This document shows, in pieces, positions 8,614 to 16,206 of a DNA stretch of 35,215 nt. The position numbers and the translations under genes were made by a program. The stretch is from JAXMBX01 sp046349635. GTDB lineage: Bacteria; Planctomycetota; Planctomycetia; Planctomycetales; Planctomycetaceae. The stretch covers positions 1 through 35,215 of the forward strand of contig JAXMBX010000053.1 of the NCBI GenBank assembly GCA_046349635.1, given 5' to 3'. The stretch's first letter is position 1; each line of letters opens with the position of its first letter. The notes under the pieces were generated by a model. That model had not been told where the DNA came from. It was given only the letters and a program-made list of their open reading frames with translations, and searched no databases.

Positions 8614-11022
8614 ATGACCTGGTTGCTGCTGTTGTCCATGATACTGGGGGGTGATCCGTCCCTGCCAGGCAAGGAGCCGACAGCAGAGCAGGTGCAGTTT
8701 TTCGAGACGGGGGTGCGGCCGGTGCTGACAGAGCATTGCCAGAGTTGCCACGGCGAGAAGAAACAGTGGGGTGGGCTGCGCCTGGATTCGCGCGAGGCGC
8801 TGATCAAAGGGGGAGATTCCGGGGCGGTCGTCGTGGCGGGGAAGCCGGGGAAGAGCCGGTTGATCAAGGCGATCCGGCATGACGATCCGGACTTCAAGAT
8901 GCCCCCTAAAGAGAAGTTGAGCGAGCGGCAGATTGCGGATTTGACGAAGTGGGTGGAGATGGGAGCCCCTTACCCTGCCGGGACAGTAGTAAAGTCGCGA
9001 ACGCGGGATCCGAACCACTGGTCGTTTCTGCCTCCTAAAGAGCGGGTTGTTCCGACGGTTAAGAATGAGAGTTGGAGCAGGACGCCGATTGATCGGTTCG
9101 TGATGCAGAAGTTGGAAGCGGCGGGATTGTCCCCTGCCCCGGGGGCGGACAAGCGGACGTTGATCCGGCGGGTGACATTCGATCTGACGGGACTCCCTCC
9201 CACCCCGGAAGAGGTGGATGCATTTCTAAACGATGATCGGGCAGATGCATACGAGCAGGTGATCGAGCGGCTGTTAACTTCGCAGGCGTATGGGGAGCGG
9301 TGGGGGCGGCATTGGCTGGATGTCGTAAGGTATGCCGACTCGAACGGGCTGGATGAGAACGTGGCGCATGGGAATGCGTGGCGATATCGGGATTACGTGG
9401 TGAGTGCCTTCAACCAGGACAAGCCGTTCGACCGGTTTGTGCGGGAGCAGTTGGCGGGGGATCTGCTGACGGCGAAGACTGAACCGGAGCGGCACGAGCA
9501 GTTGATCGCGACGGGGTTGCTGCTGATCGGCCCGAAAGTCCTGGCGGAAGTCGATGAAGCGAAGATGCGGATGGACATCGTGGACGAGCAGATCGACACG
9601 GTGGGGCGGGTCTTCCTGGGGATGACGCTGGGGTGTGCCCGATGTCACGACCACAAGTTCGATCCGATCGACACGTCCGACTACTACGCGTTGGCGGGGA
9701 TCTTTAAAAGTACCCGGACGATGGACAAATACACAAAGATCGCCGAGTGGCATGAAAACATGCTCCCCTCTGATGGGGCGTTCGCGGTAAAGGCATCCTA
9801 CGCCGCACAGTTGGCTGGGAAGAAACTGGCGGTGGAGAAGTTCCTCGAACAGGCGAACCAGCAGGTGCGGGAGAAGCTGCCGAAGGACGCCAAGGCCCCG
9901 GAGAAACTGGAGACGCTGTATCCGGAAGTCGTGAAGAAAGAACTGGCGAAGCTGCAGGAGGAACTGAAGACGCTGGAGAAGAATCCTCCGGATTTGCCGG
10001 CGGCAATGGGGGCAACCGAGGACCAGGTGACTGAGGTGGCGATCCATGTGCGGGGGAACCCGAACAAGCTGGGGGACAAGGTCACGCGACGGATCCCGGT
10101 GGTGTTCGAGAAAATTCACAAGCCGACGTTTCCGGCCAAGGAGAGTGGACGGCGAGAACTGGCGGAGTGGCTGACGAGCGAGACGAATCCGCTGACGGCG
10201 CGGGTCCTGGTGAACCGGGTGTGGCGGTGGCATTTCGGCAAGGGACTGGTGCGGACGACGGACAATTTCGGGCAGTTGGGGGAGGATCCAACGCATCCGG
10301 AACTTCTCGACTGGCTGGCGCAGCGATGCATCAAAGACGGTTGGTCGATCAAGTCTCTGCATCGGTTGATCCTGACTTCAAGTGTGTACCGGCAGGGCAG
10401 CGGAGTGACCCCGGAAAGTGCGGCGAAGGATCCGGAGAATCGATTGTGGAGTTGGTTTCCCTTACAACGGCTGGAAGCGGAAGAGGTGCGAGATGCCTTG
10501 TTGGCGGTCAGTGGGCAGTTGGACCGGAAAATGGGAGGCTCGCTGCTGAAGGTGAAAAACCGCGGGTATCTGTTCGATCATACTTCGATAGATCTAACGG
10601 ACTACAGCAGCCGGCGACGGTCACTCTATTTGCCGGTGATCCGGAACAACGTATACGACGTGCTGCAGTTGCTCGATTTTCCGGACCCGGCTGTTCCGAA
10701 TGGAGACCGGGCGACGACGACGGTGGCGCCACAGGCACTGCTGATGATGAACAGCGAACTGGTGATGCAGTCGGCGGAACAACTGGCGAAGCAAGTCCTC
10801 GCGGATCCGGGAACCGATGAGCAACGGATAAGCCGGGTGATCGCGATTGCCTACGGCCGGGAGACCGCGGCGGAAGAGTGCCGGGCGAATCTGGAATTGG
10901 TGTCGCAGGTGGACAAAACGCTGTCGGCCAAAGAGCAGGATGCCGCGAAGCGAAAATTGCAGGCTTGGACGGTGATGTGCCACGCGATCCTGGCAGCGAA
11001 TGAATTCTCGTATGTGCGTTGA
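8614..11022 (+). CDS. DUF1549/DUF1553 protein with planctomycete cytochrome C segment
   Basis: This 802-residue protein starts with a short hydrophobic leader (MTWLLLLSMILGG), then a haem-binding CxxCH at residues 42-46 (HCQSCHGEKK) in the context WGGLRLDSREALIKGGDSG, the planctomycete cytochrome C (PSC1-type) domain. DUF1549 follows (TPIDRFVMQKLEAAGL, FDLTGLPPTPEEVDAFL, RHWLDVVRYADSNG), including a second CxxCH-like CARCHDHKFDPID. A Glu/Lys-rich helical insert is found at about residues 400-460. DUF1553 closes the protein (NPLTARVLVNRVWRWHFGKG, DNFGQLGEDPTHPELLDWLA, LLMMNSELV). Such proteins are exported. Their reaction is not established, though haem suggests redox work, possibly on polysaccharide. 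The gene is followed 11 bases later by the DUF1501 gene, the classic planctomycete pair. All motifs are intact. Confidence 0.93.
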   Translation: MTWLLLLSMILGGDPSLPGKEPTAEQVQFFETGVRPVLTEHCQSCHGEKKQWGGLRLDSREALIKGGDSGAVVVAGKPGKSRLIKAIRHDDPDFKMPPKEKLSERQIADLTKWVEMGAPYPAGTVVKSRTRDPNHWSFLPPKERVVPTVKNESWSRTPIDRFVMQKLEAAGLSPAPGADKRTLIRRVTFDLTGLPPTPEEVDAFLNDDRADAYEQVIERLLTSQAYGERWGRHWLDVVRYADSNGLDENVAHGNAWRYRDYVVSAFNQDKPFDRFVREQLAGDLLTAKTEPERHEQLIATGLLLIGPKVLAEVDEAKMRMDIVDEQIDTVGRVFLGMTLGCARCHDHKFDPIDTSDYYALAGIFKSTRTMDKYTKIAEWHENMLPSDGAFAVKASYAAQLAGKKLAVEKFLEQANQQVREKLPKDAKAPEKLETLYPEVVKKELAKLQEELKTLEKNPPDLPAAMGATEDQVTEVAIHVRGNPNKLGDKVTRRIPVVFEKIHKPTFPAKESGRRELAEWLTSETNPLTARVLVNRVWRWHFGKGLVRTTDNFGQLGEDPTHPELLDWLAQRCIKDGWSIKSLHRLILTSSVYRQGSGVTPESAAKDPENRLWSWFPLQRLEAEEVRDALLAVSGQLDRKMGGSLLKVKNRGYLFDHTSIDLTDYSSRRRSLYLPVIRNNVYDVLQLLDFPDPAVPNGDRATTTVAPQALLMMNSELVMQSAEQLAKQVLADPGTDEQRISRVIAIAYGRETAAEECRANLELVSQVDKTLSAKEQDAAKRKLQAWTVMCHAILAANEFSYVR

Positions 11023-11033
11023 GGGAGATTTCC

Positions 11034-12464
11034 ATGAATAACGATTGTGGATGCGGAATGCCTGCGATGGGAATCTCTCGCCGGGAGGCGTTGATCCGAA
11101 GTGCAGTGGGATTTGGAGGGCTGGCATGGGCCTCGCTGCTGGCGGATCAGGTGAGTGCTGCGGAGAGTGTGCGCCCTGCGGCGAAGAAGCCTCATCACCC
11201 TGCCCGGGCAAAGCGGATTATTTTCCTGTTCATGACGGGTGGACCGTCGCAGGTGGATACGTTCGACCCGAAGCCGTTATTGACGCGTGATGACGGGAAG
11301 CCCCTCCCCTTCGCAAAGCCCAAGGTGCAATTCAATTCGACGGGGAACCTGCTGAAGTCTCCGTGGAAATTTCAGCAGTACGGGGAGAGCGGGAACTGGG
11401 TGAGCGAATTGTTTCCGCACATGGCGAAGCGGGTGGATGACCTGTGCCTGTTACATTCGGTGCACGGGACCAATCCGGCGCATGGCGGGGCGTTGCTCAA
11501 GCTGCACACGGGGAGCGACAACTTCGTCCGGCCGAGCATGGGATCGTGGGTGAGCTATGGGCTGGGGACGGAAAATGCAAATCTGCCCGCATTCGTGACG
11601 ATCTGCCCGACGCTGGGGCATGGAGGGATCAATAACTGGAGTTCGGCGTTTCTCCCGGCGGAACACCAGGGGACTCCGCTGGGTGATGCGAGCATTCCGG
11701 CGGACAAGGCCCGCGTGAAATACATCAGCAACGGACGCTGGTCCAAAGAGATCCAGAGACTGCAACTGGATCGGCTGCAAGCGATGAACCAGGAGCATCA
11801 GGCGCGGGCTGGGCTGGAGGGGGCACTCGCGGCGCGGACGGAGGCATTTGAACTGGCGTTCCGGATGCAGAGCGAGATTCCGAAGATCGAAGATCTGTCG
11901 GGAGAATCAGCAGCGACGCGGCAATTGTATGGACTGGATAATCCGGTGACGGGGAACTTCGGGCGGATGTGCCTGATGGCACGGCGATTCGCCGAGGCGG
12001 GAGTGCGGTATATCCAGGTGACGCACAGCGACAACAAGGTGCAATGGGACCAGCACTCCGATTTGAAGGAGGGGCACGAGAAGAATGCGCGGGAAGTGGA
12101 TCAGCCGATAGCGGCGCTGTTGTATGACCTGAAGGCGCGGGGGCTGCTCGAAGACACGCTGGTCTGGTGGGGAGGCGAGTTCGGCCGGACGCCGACGGCC
12201 GAAGGAAAGAACGGACGGGACCACAATCCGGAAGGGTTCACGATGTGGCTGGCGGGAGGGGGCGTCAAAGCGGGGCTGCGGTACGGAACGACGGATGACT
12301 ACGGGTATTATGCGGCGGAGAACAAGGTGCACATGCACGATCTCCACGCGACGATCCTGCACCTGATGGGGCTGGATCATGAGAAGCTGACGTATCGATA
12401 TGCGGGGCGCGACTTCCGGTTGACCGACGTCGAAGGCCGGGTCGTGAAAGAGATTTTCGCGTGA
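11034..12464 (+). CDS. DUF1501 family protein with Tat signal
   Basis: The 476-residue protein belongs to DUF1501, which has an alkaline-phosphatase or sulfatase-like fold. The ATG at 11034 is chosen over an upstream in-frame TTG at 11019 because AGGGAG lies 6-7 bases before it. The N-terminus has a twin-arginine signal (SRREALIRSAVGFGGLAWASLLA), so the protein is exported folded. Family motifs are IIFLFMTGGPSQVDTFDPKP, the VHGTNPAHGGALLKLHTG stretch, and TLVWWGGEFGRTPTAEGKNG, followed by GRDHNPEGF. The conserved Asp and His residues of these motifs could bind metal. Its gene follows the DUF1549/DUF1553 gene after 11 bases, so the two products probably act together outside the cytoplasm. The exact reaction is unknown. 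Confidence 0.92.
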   Translation: MNNDCGCGMPAMGISRREALIRSAVGFGGLAWASLLADQVSAAESVRPAAKKPHHPARAKRIIFLFMTGGPSQVDTFDPKPLLTRDDGKPLPFAKPKVQFNSTGNLLKSPWKFQQYGESGNWVSELFPHMAKRVDDLCLLHSVHGTNPAHGGALLKLHTGSDNFVRPSMGSWVSYGLGTENANLPAFVTICPTLGHGGINNWSSAFLPAEHQGTPLGDASIPADKARVKYISNGRWSKEIQRLQLDRLQAMNQEHQARAGLEGALAARTEAFELAFRMQSEIPKIEDLSGESAATRQLYGLDNPVTGNFGRMCLMARRFAEAGVRYIQVTHSDNKVQWDQHSDLKEGHEKNAREVDQPIAALLYDLKARGLLEDTLVWWGGEFGRTPTAEGKNGRDHNPEGFTMWLAGGGVKAGLRYGTTDDYGYYAAENKVHMHDLHATILHLMGLDHEKLTYRYAGRDFRLTDVEGRVVKEIFA

Positions 12465-12473
12465 CTCAATGGG

Positions 12474-13847
12474 TCAGGCAGACCGGCCCGTGAAGAGCGG
12501 ATCGATGACCACACCGTTGAGGAGGTGGTTGGGGCGACCCAGCGGATCGAGCAGGACCGCTTCCGGGTTGACCCCGAGGGAGTCAAACAGAGTAGTGCAA
12601 ACGTCGGCGGGGGACCAGGCGCGAGTGACGGGATAGGCGGCGATGTCATCGGACTGGCCGATTACCTGTCCGCCTCGTACCCCTGCTCCGGCAAAGAGGG
12701 CGGAATAAACGCTGGCCCAGTGGTCGCGACCGGGGGAGTTGGAATCGCCGAAGGTGGAGACTTTCGGTGTCCGGCCGAATTCTCCCATGACGACGACGAG
12801 GGTGTGTTCCAGCAGGCCGGTGGAAGAAAGGTCATCCATCAAGGCAGCCAGGCCCTGGTCGAGTCGCGGAAGGAGTTCATTCTTGAGACGGCCCCAGTTG
12901 TCGACGTGGGTGTCCCAGGTCTGCACGATTCCCATCGCGGCTTGCACGACCGGGACGCCGGCCTGGACGAGTCGACGGGCGAGAAGGAGCGACTGGCCGA
13001 ATTTGTGTCGGCCGTAGCGGTCGCGGGTCTCGGCGGACTCTTCCTGGATCTTGAAGGCCTGCTCCATCTTGCCGGAGGTCAGCAGCGAAAAAGCAATCTG
13101 CTGCTGATCGTTGAAGGAGTTGGTGCGCGCACTTTCCGTCGCCAGGCCTCGGTTCAGGTTGTCGAGCAGGCCACGTCGGGAATGAAGCCGGGGTGAGGTC
13201 AGACCGGGCTGCAGGTTGATGGCATCAACTTTGAAGTTGGGATCGTTGGGGTCCTGATTGATCTGCCAGGGATCGTGCCGCGGGCCGAGGAAGCCAGCGT
13301 GCTGTCCCGGCCAGGTGAGCGGCCCTTCGATGAAATAGTTGGGGAGCGAGACGGCGGTGGGAATACCGTCGTTGCGGGGCTTCGCATAGTCAATGGCTGC
13401 GGCGAAGTTGGGGAAGTCATGCCGCGATTCGACCCGATCGAGATCGCTGGCGCCACGGGGGATGGGAGTGGGGCGGCCCGTGAGCGCGACGTGGGTCGCG
13501 AGGAGGTGGTTGTGTTCGGTATGCGAGAGGGTGCGGATGATGGCCCAGCGGGCCATTTGTTGTGCCAGTTTGGGGAGATGCTCGCTGATGGTGATTCCAG
13601 AGACAGCCGTGTCGATTGTGGAGAACTCGCCGCGGATCTCGACGGGGGCGTTGGGCTTGGGATCGACGGTGTCGAGCTGGCTGGGGCCGCCGCTGAGATG
13701 GACGAGCAGGATCGACTTCGCACGGGTGCTGGCAGAGGGCTTTGCAAAAGCAATGTGCGGGGCCAATGGCAGCGCAGTACCTACGACACCGGCAGCACCG
13801 ATCTGCAGGAAACCACGGCGATCAAAACTAAGGCGAGGTGTCGGCAT
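12474..13847 (-). CDS. Second DUF1501 family protein with Tat signal
   Basis: This 457-residue DUF1501 protein is read leftward. The start is set at the ATG (13847) that puts the twin-arginine motif FDRRGFLQIGAAG eight residues in. A TTG at 13913 would add 22 residues with no signal character. Key motifs are ILLVHLSGGPSQLDTVDPKP, SHTEHNHLLATHVALTG, and VVVMGEFGRTPKVSTFGDSN followed by SPGRDHWA. The C-terminus NHLLNGVVIDPLF is common in this family. It shares these motifs with the neighbouring DUF1501 protein but is clearly a different subfamily. The two genes point at each other with 9 bases between their stops, so they are in separate transcripts. No partner gene for it lies on its 5' side, where the kdp locus begins. 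Confidence 0.9.
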   Translation of the reverse strand: MPTPRLSFDRRGFLQIGAAGVVGTALPLAPHIAFAKPSASTRAKSILLVHLSGGPSQLDTVDPKPNAPVEIRGEFSTIDTAVSGITISEHLPKLAQQMARWAIIRTLSHTEHNHLLATHVALTGRPTPIPRGASDLDRVESRHDFPNFAAAIDYAKPRNDGIPTAVSLPNYFIEGPLTWPGQHAGFLGPRHDPWQINQDPNDPNFKVDAINLQPGLTSPRLHSRRGLLDNLNRGLATESARTNSFNDQQQIAFSLLTSGKMEQAFKIQEESAETRDRYGRHKFGQSLLLARRLVQAGVPVVQAAMGIVQTWDTHVDNWGRLKNELLPRLDQGLAALMDDLSSTGLLEHTLVVVMGEFGRTPKVSTFGDSNSPGRDHWASVYSALFAGAGVRGGQVIGQSDDIAAYPVTRAWSPADVCTTLFDSLGVNPEAVLLDPLGRPNHLLNGVVIDPLFTGRSA

Positions 13848-13955
13848 AGCGTTTTCGTCAGGCGTGCGGCGGGGCAGGTTGCAGTTGTGCGGGCAGGTGC
13901 TCTGTTCTGGCAATGGCAGGAGGGCAGGCAGGATGAGCGTGTCACTCTCCTTCTA

Positions 13956-13984
13956 TAGATATCGGTTGATGCGTCGGTCTTCAA
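13956..13984 (-). promoter_or_regulatory. Candidate leftward promoter for the second DUF1501 gene
   Basis: On the minus strand TTGAAG (complement of 13979-13984) is followed after 17 bases by TATCTA (complement of 13956-13961). The match to consensus is partial. The leader to the ATG at 13847 would be about 100 bases. Confidence 0.22.
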
Positions 13985-14059
13985 GAGGAGATTGACGAAA
14001 GTCGAGACGGCGCAAGGAAATTCTGTCGTTGAGAACAGGCCAGATCCGGAGGCACCTTT

Positions 14060-14107
14060 GCGCATTTTTTATGCGCGCTCCAACACTTCTTACCCCCATT
14101 TTATGCG
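14060..14107 (+). promoter_or_regulatory. Candidate kdp operator: inverted repeat and repeated CATTTTATGCG
   Basis: A perfect inverted repeat GCGCAT-TTTTT-ATGCGC lies at 14060-14076. The same core recurs as CATTTTTTATGCG (14063-14075) and CATTTTATGCG (14097-14107), with centres about 33 bases apart, close to three helical turns. The pair sits about 80-120 bases before the first small ORF of the kdp operon. KdpE is known to bind T-rich sites upstream of kdpFABC, so this is a reasonable binding-site candidate, but the assignment is inference. Confidence 0.4.
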
Positions 14108-14183
14108 GATGATTCTAGGATTGAAGACGAGGAAAGAGATGGGAGCAGGAAGCCCGGTGAACGACAGAAAGTTGAGGTGTGTG

Positions 14184-14267
14184 ATGATGGATGTCTGGTC
14201 AGCCGGCGGCATGGTCGTGTTGTTTGTGATTTCGATGATGCTGATGTGGGTGTGCGAACATTTTTAG
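14184..14267 (+). CDS. 27-residue membrane peptide leading the kdp operon
   Basis: The product is MMDVWSAGGMVVLFVISMML followed by MWVCEHF: one hydrophobic helix with a short polar start and a CEHF end. TTGAGGTG lies upstream of the ATG pair at 14184/14187. Its stop TAG (14265-14267) overlaps the TAGGAGAA ribosome-binding site of kdpF, and the spacing of 10 bases suggests translational coupling. It is not KdpF, which follows directly and is recognisable itself. I do not recognise a named family. A role as an extra small subunit or regulator of the Kdp pump is an inference from position only. The longer open frame back to 13992 looks non-coding in composition. Confidence 0.55.
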   Translation: MMDVWSAGGMVVLFVISMMLMWVCEHF

Positions 14268-14277
14268 GAGAAGTGTT

Positions 14278-14370
14278 ATGGACCCGATGTTGATTGCTGG
14301 GGGCGTGCTGGGAGCGGGGCTGATGGTGTACTTGGTGTACGCCATGTTGTGTCCGGAGAAATTTTCATGA
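14278..14370 (+). CDS. kdpF: KdpF small subunit of the Kdp K+ ATPase
   Basis: This 30-residue single-helix protein (MDPMLIAGGVLGAGLMVYLV then YAMLCPEKFS) has the KdpF pattern: a hydrophobic helix followed by YLVYA and a short polar end. KdpF is a lipid-like stabilising subunit of the KdpFABC complex in the cytoplasmic membrane. AGGAGAA lies 5 bases before the ATG. Its TGA overlaps the kdpA ATG as ATGA (14367-14370), which places it in the operon. Confidence 0.85.
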   Translation: MDPMLIAGGVLGAGLMVYLVYAMLCPEKFS

Positions 14371-16115
14371 ACATGACCGCGTGGGTTGAATTGGTGTTGT
14401 ATGTAGTTGTGCTGGTCGCGTGCGTGAAGCCCTTAGGGTGGTTCATGGCCCGGGTGTACCAGGGGGAACCGTGCGGTTTGGACCGCGTATTCAAGCGGCT
14501 GGAGCGCGGTATCTATCGGCTCTGCGGGGTCTCCGAGAACGAGGAGATGACGTGGCGGCAATATGCCCGCGGGGCGATGGCGTTCAACATGCTGGGGCTG
14601 ATCGCGGTGTACTTGCTGCAGCGGATGCAGGGAGTGTTGCCCTTAAATCCGCAGAAGCTGGGAGCAGTGGCGCCGGATCTGGCTTTTAACACTGCCATCA
14701 GTTTCGCCACCAATACAAACTGGCAGGCGTACAGCGGGGAGACGACGCTGAGTTACCTGACGCAGATGCTGGGGCTGACCGTGCAGAATTTTGTTTCGGC
14801 GGCGACGGGGATGGCGGTGCTGGTGGCGTTGATCCGGGGACTGACGAGGAAAAGTAGCGGAACCATCGGGAACTTCTGGGTCGACCTGACCCGGAGTACG
14901 GTCTACATCCTGCTCCCCCTGTCGCTCGTCTTGGCAGTGGCGCTGGTGTCGCAGGGAGTCGTGCAATCCTTTTCTCCTGCCCTGGAAGTGACGCGGGTCG
15001 TCCCAGCGAAGGACGCTGACGGGAAAGATGTGATAACGCAGTCGTTGCCGATGGGGCCGGCGGCTTCGCAGGTGGCGATCAAGCAGTTGGGAACCAACGG
15101 CGGCGGATTCTTCGGAGTGAACTCCGCGCATCCGTTTGAGAACCCGACTCCGTTAAGCAATTTTCTGCAGATGCTGGCGATCCTTCTGATTCCTGCGGCG
15201 TTGTGCTTCACCTTCGGCGAAATGGTGAGAGACAGGCGGCAGGGCTGGTCGATCCTGGCGGCAATGCTGGTGATCTTCGTGCCGCTGCTCGTGTGTTGTG
15301 CGCTGGCGGAGGGGCAGGGAAACCCGCGGCTGGCTGCCTTGGGTGTCGATCAGACTGCCAGTGTCTTGCAGAGCGGAGGGAACATGGAGGGGAAAGAAGC
15401 ACGATTTGGAATTGGAGCCTCGGCGACCTGGGCGACGGCGACCACAGCGGCGTCCAACGGGAGCGTCAATTCGATGCACGACTCGTTCACGCCGCTGGGG
15501 GGACTGATTCCGATGTGGCTCATGCAACTCGGCGAAGTGATCTTCGGGGGTGTGGGAAGTGGGCTGTATGGAATGCTGATCTTCGCGATCATCGCGGTGT
15601 TTATCGCCGGGTTGATGGTGGGACGGACGCCGGAGTATCTGGGTAAGAAGATCGAGGCCCGGGAGATGAAGTTGGCGTCGATTGTGGTGCTGGTGCCGCC
15701 CTTGCTGGTGCTTGCGGGCACGGCGATCGGGGTCTCGTTCGACGCGGGACGTGCGGCGGTCACGAATCCCGGCGCGCATGGTTTCAGCCAGATTCTGTAT
15801 GCGTTTTCGTCTGCCGGGAATAACAACGGGAGCGCGTTCGCGGGGCTGGGGGTAAACAACCTCTTCTATAACAGCCTGTTGGGAGTGGCGATGTTTATTT
15901 CGCGGTACTGGTTGATGATCCCGACGATTGCGTTAGCGGGGTCACTGGCTGCGAAAAAGCAGACGCCGGTCACAGCGGGAACGCTGCCGACGCACACGCC
16001 GTTGTTCGTGGTTCTGCTGGCGGGGATCGTGCTGCTGGTGGGGGCGCTGACCTTCGTGCCGGCGCTCGCCCTGGGGCCAATCGTGGAGCAGTTGCAGTTG
16101 GTGAGTGGGAAGTGA
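14367..16115 (+). CDS. kdpA: KdpA, K+-translocating subunit of the Kdp ATPase
   Basis: KdpA is the channel-like subunit that selects and carries K+ across the inner membrane in the KdpFABC pump. The 582-residue protein has many membrane helices and all four pore loops: TNTNWQAYSGETTLSYLTQM, LGTNGGGFFGVNSAHPFENP, SNGSVNSMHDSFTPLGG and SAGNNNGSAFAGLG. The ATG at 14367 overlaps the kdpF stop and has GGAGAAA upstream; an ATG six bases later is possible. Length is in the usual range (about 560-600). The reading frame is intact. The gap to kdpB is 91 bases, longer than usual in this operon, and holds a near-palindrome. Confidence 0.96.
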   Translation: MNMTAWVELVLYVVVLVACVKPLGWFMARVYQGEPCGLDRVFKRLERGIYRLCGVSENEEMTWRQYARGAMAFNMLGLIAVYLLQRMQGVLPLNPQKLGAVAPDLAFNTAISFATNTNWQAYSGETTLSYLTQMLGLTVQNFVSAATGMAVLVALIRGLTRKSSGTIGNFWVDLTRSTVYILLPLSLVLAVALVSQGVVQSFSPALEVTRVVPAKDADGKDVITQSLPMGPAASQVAIKQLGTNGGGFFGVNSAHPFENPTPLSNFLQMLAILLIPAALCFTFGEMVRDRRQGWSILAAMLVIFVPLLVCCALAEGQGNPRLAALGVDQTASVLQSGGNMEGKEARFGIGASATWATATTAASNGSVNSMHDSFTPLGGLIPMWLMQLGEVIFGGVGSGLYGMLIFAIIAVFIAGLMVGRTPEYLGKKIEAREMKLASIVVLVPPLLVLAGTAIGVSFDAGRAAVTNPGAHGFSQILYAFSSAGNNNGSAFAGLGVNNLFYNSLLGVAMFISRYWLMIPTIALAGSLAAKKQTPVTAGTLPTHTPLFVVLLAGIVLLVGALTFVPALALGPIVEQLQLVSGK

Positions 16116-16164
16116 CAAGTCTGAGGACGTCTGGCACGGTCTGAGCTGTAAGACATTCCTGAAA

Positions 16165-16182
16165 GGCGCGTCAAGACGCACC
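16165..16182. repeat. Near-palindrome in the kdpA-kdpB spacer
   Basis: GCGTC-AA-GACGC at 16168-16179, flanked by GG and CC with one mismatch, is followed by CTAC and an A-rich stretch. From memory, similar GTCAAGAC-centred elements occur between genes in planctomycete genomes, but I cannot verify the copy number here. A two-base loop makes a dispersed repeat or DNA site more likely than an RNA hairpin. Confidence 0.35.
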
Positions 16183-16206
16183 CTACAAAAATATCGAAAG
16201 AAGAAG

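Noticed and set aside
9274..10362. Long open frame on the minus strand opposite the DUF1549/DUF1553 gene
   Set aside because: It is a shadow of a well-conserved sense gene, with Arg/Gln/His-rich composition.
13992..14183. Long N-terminal extension of the small membrane peptide before kdpF
   Set aside because: The extension would run through the candidate operator, has no ribosome-binding site and no protein-like pattern; the short start at 14184 has one.
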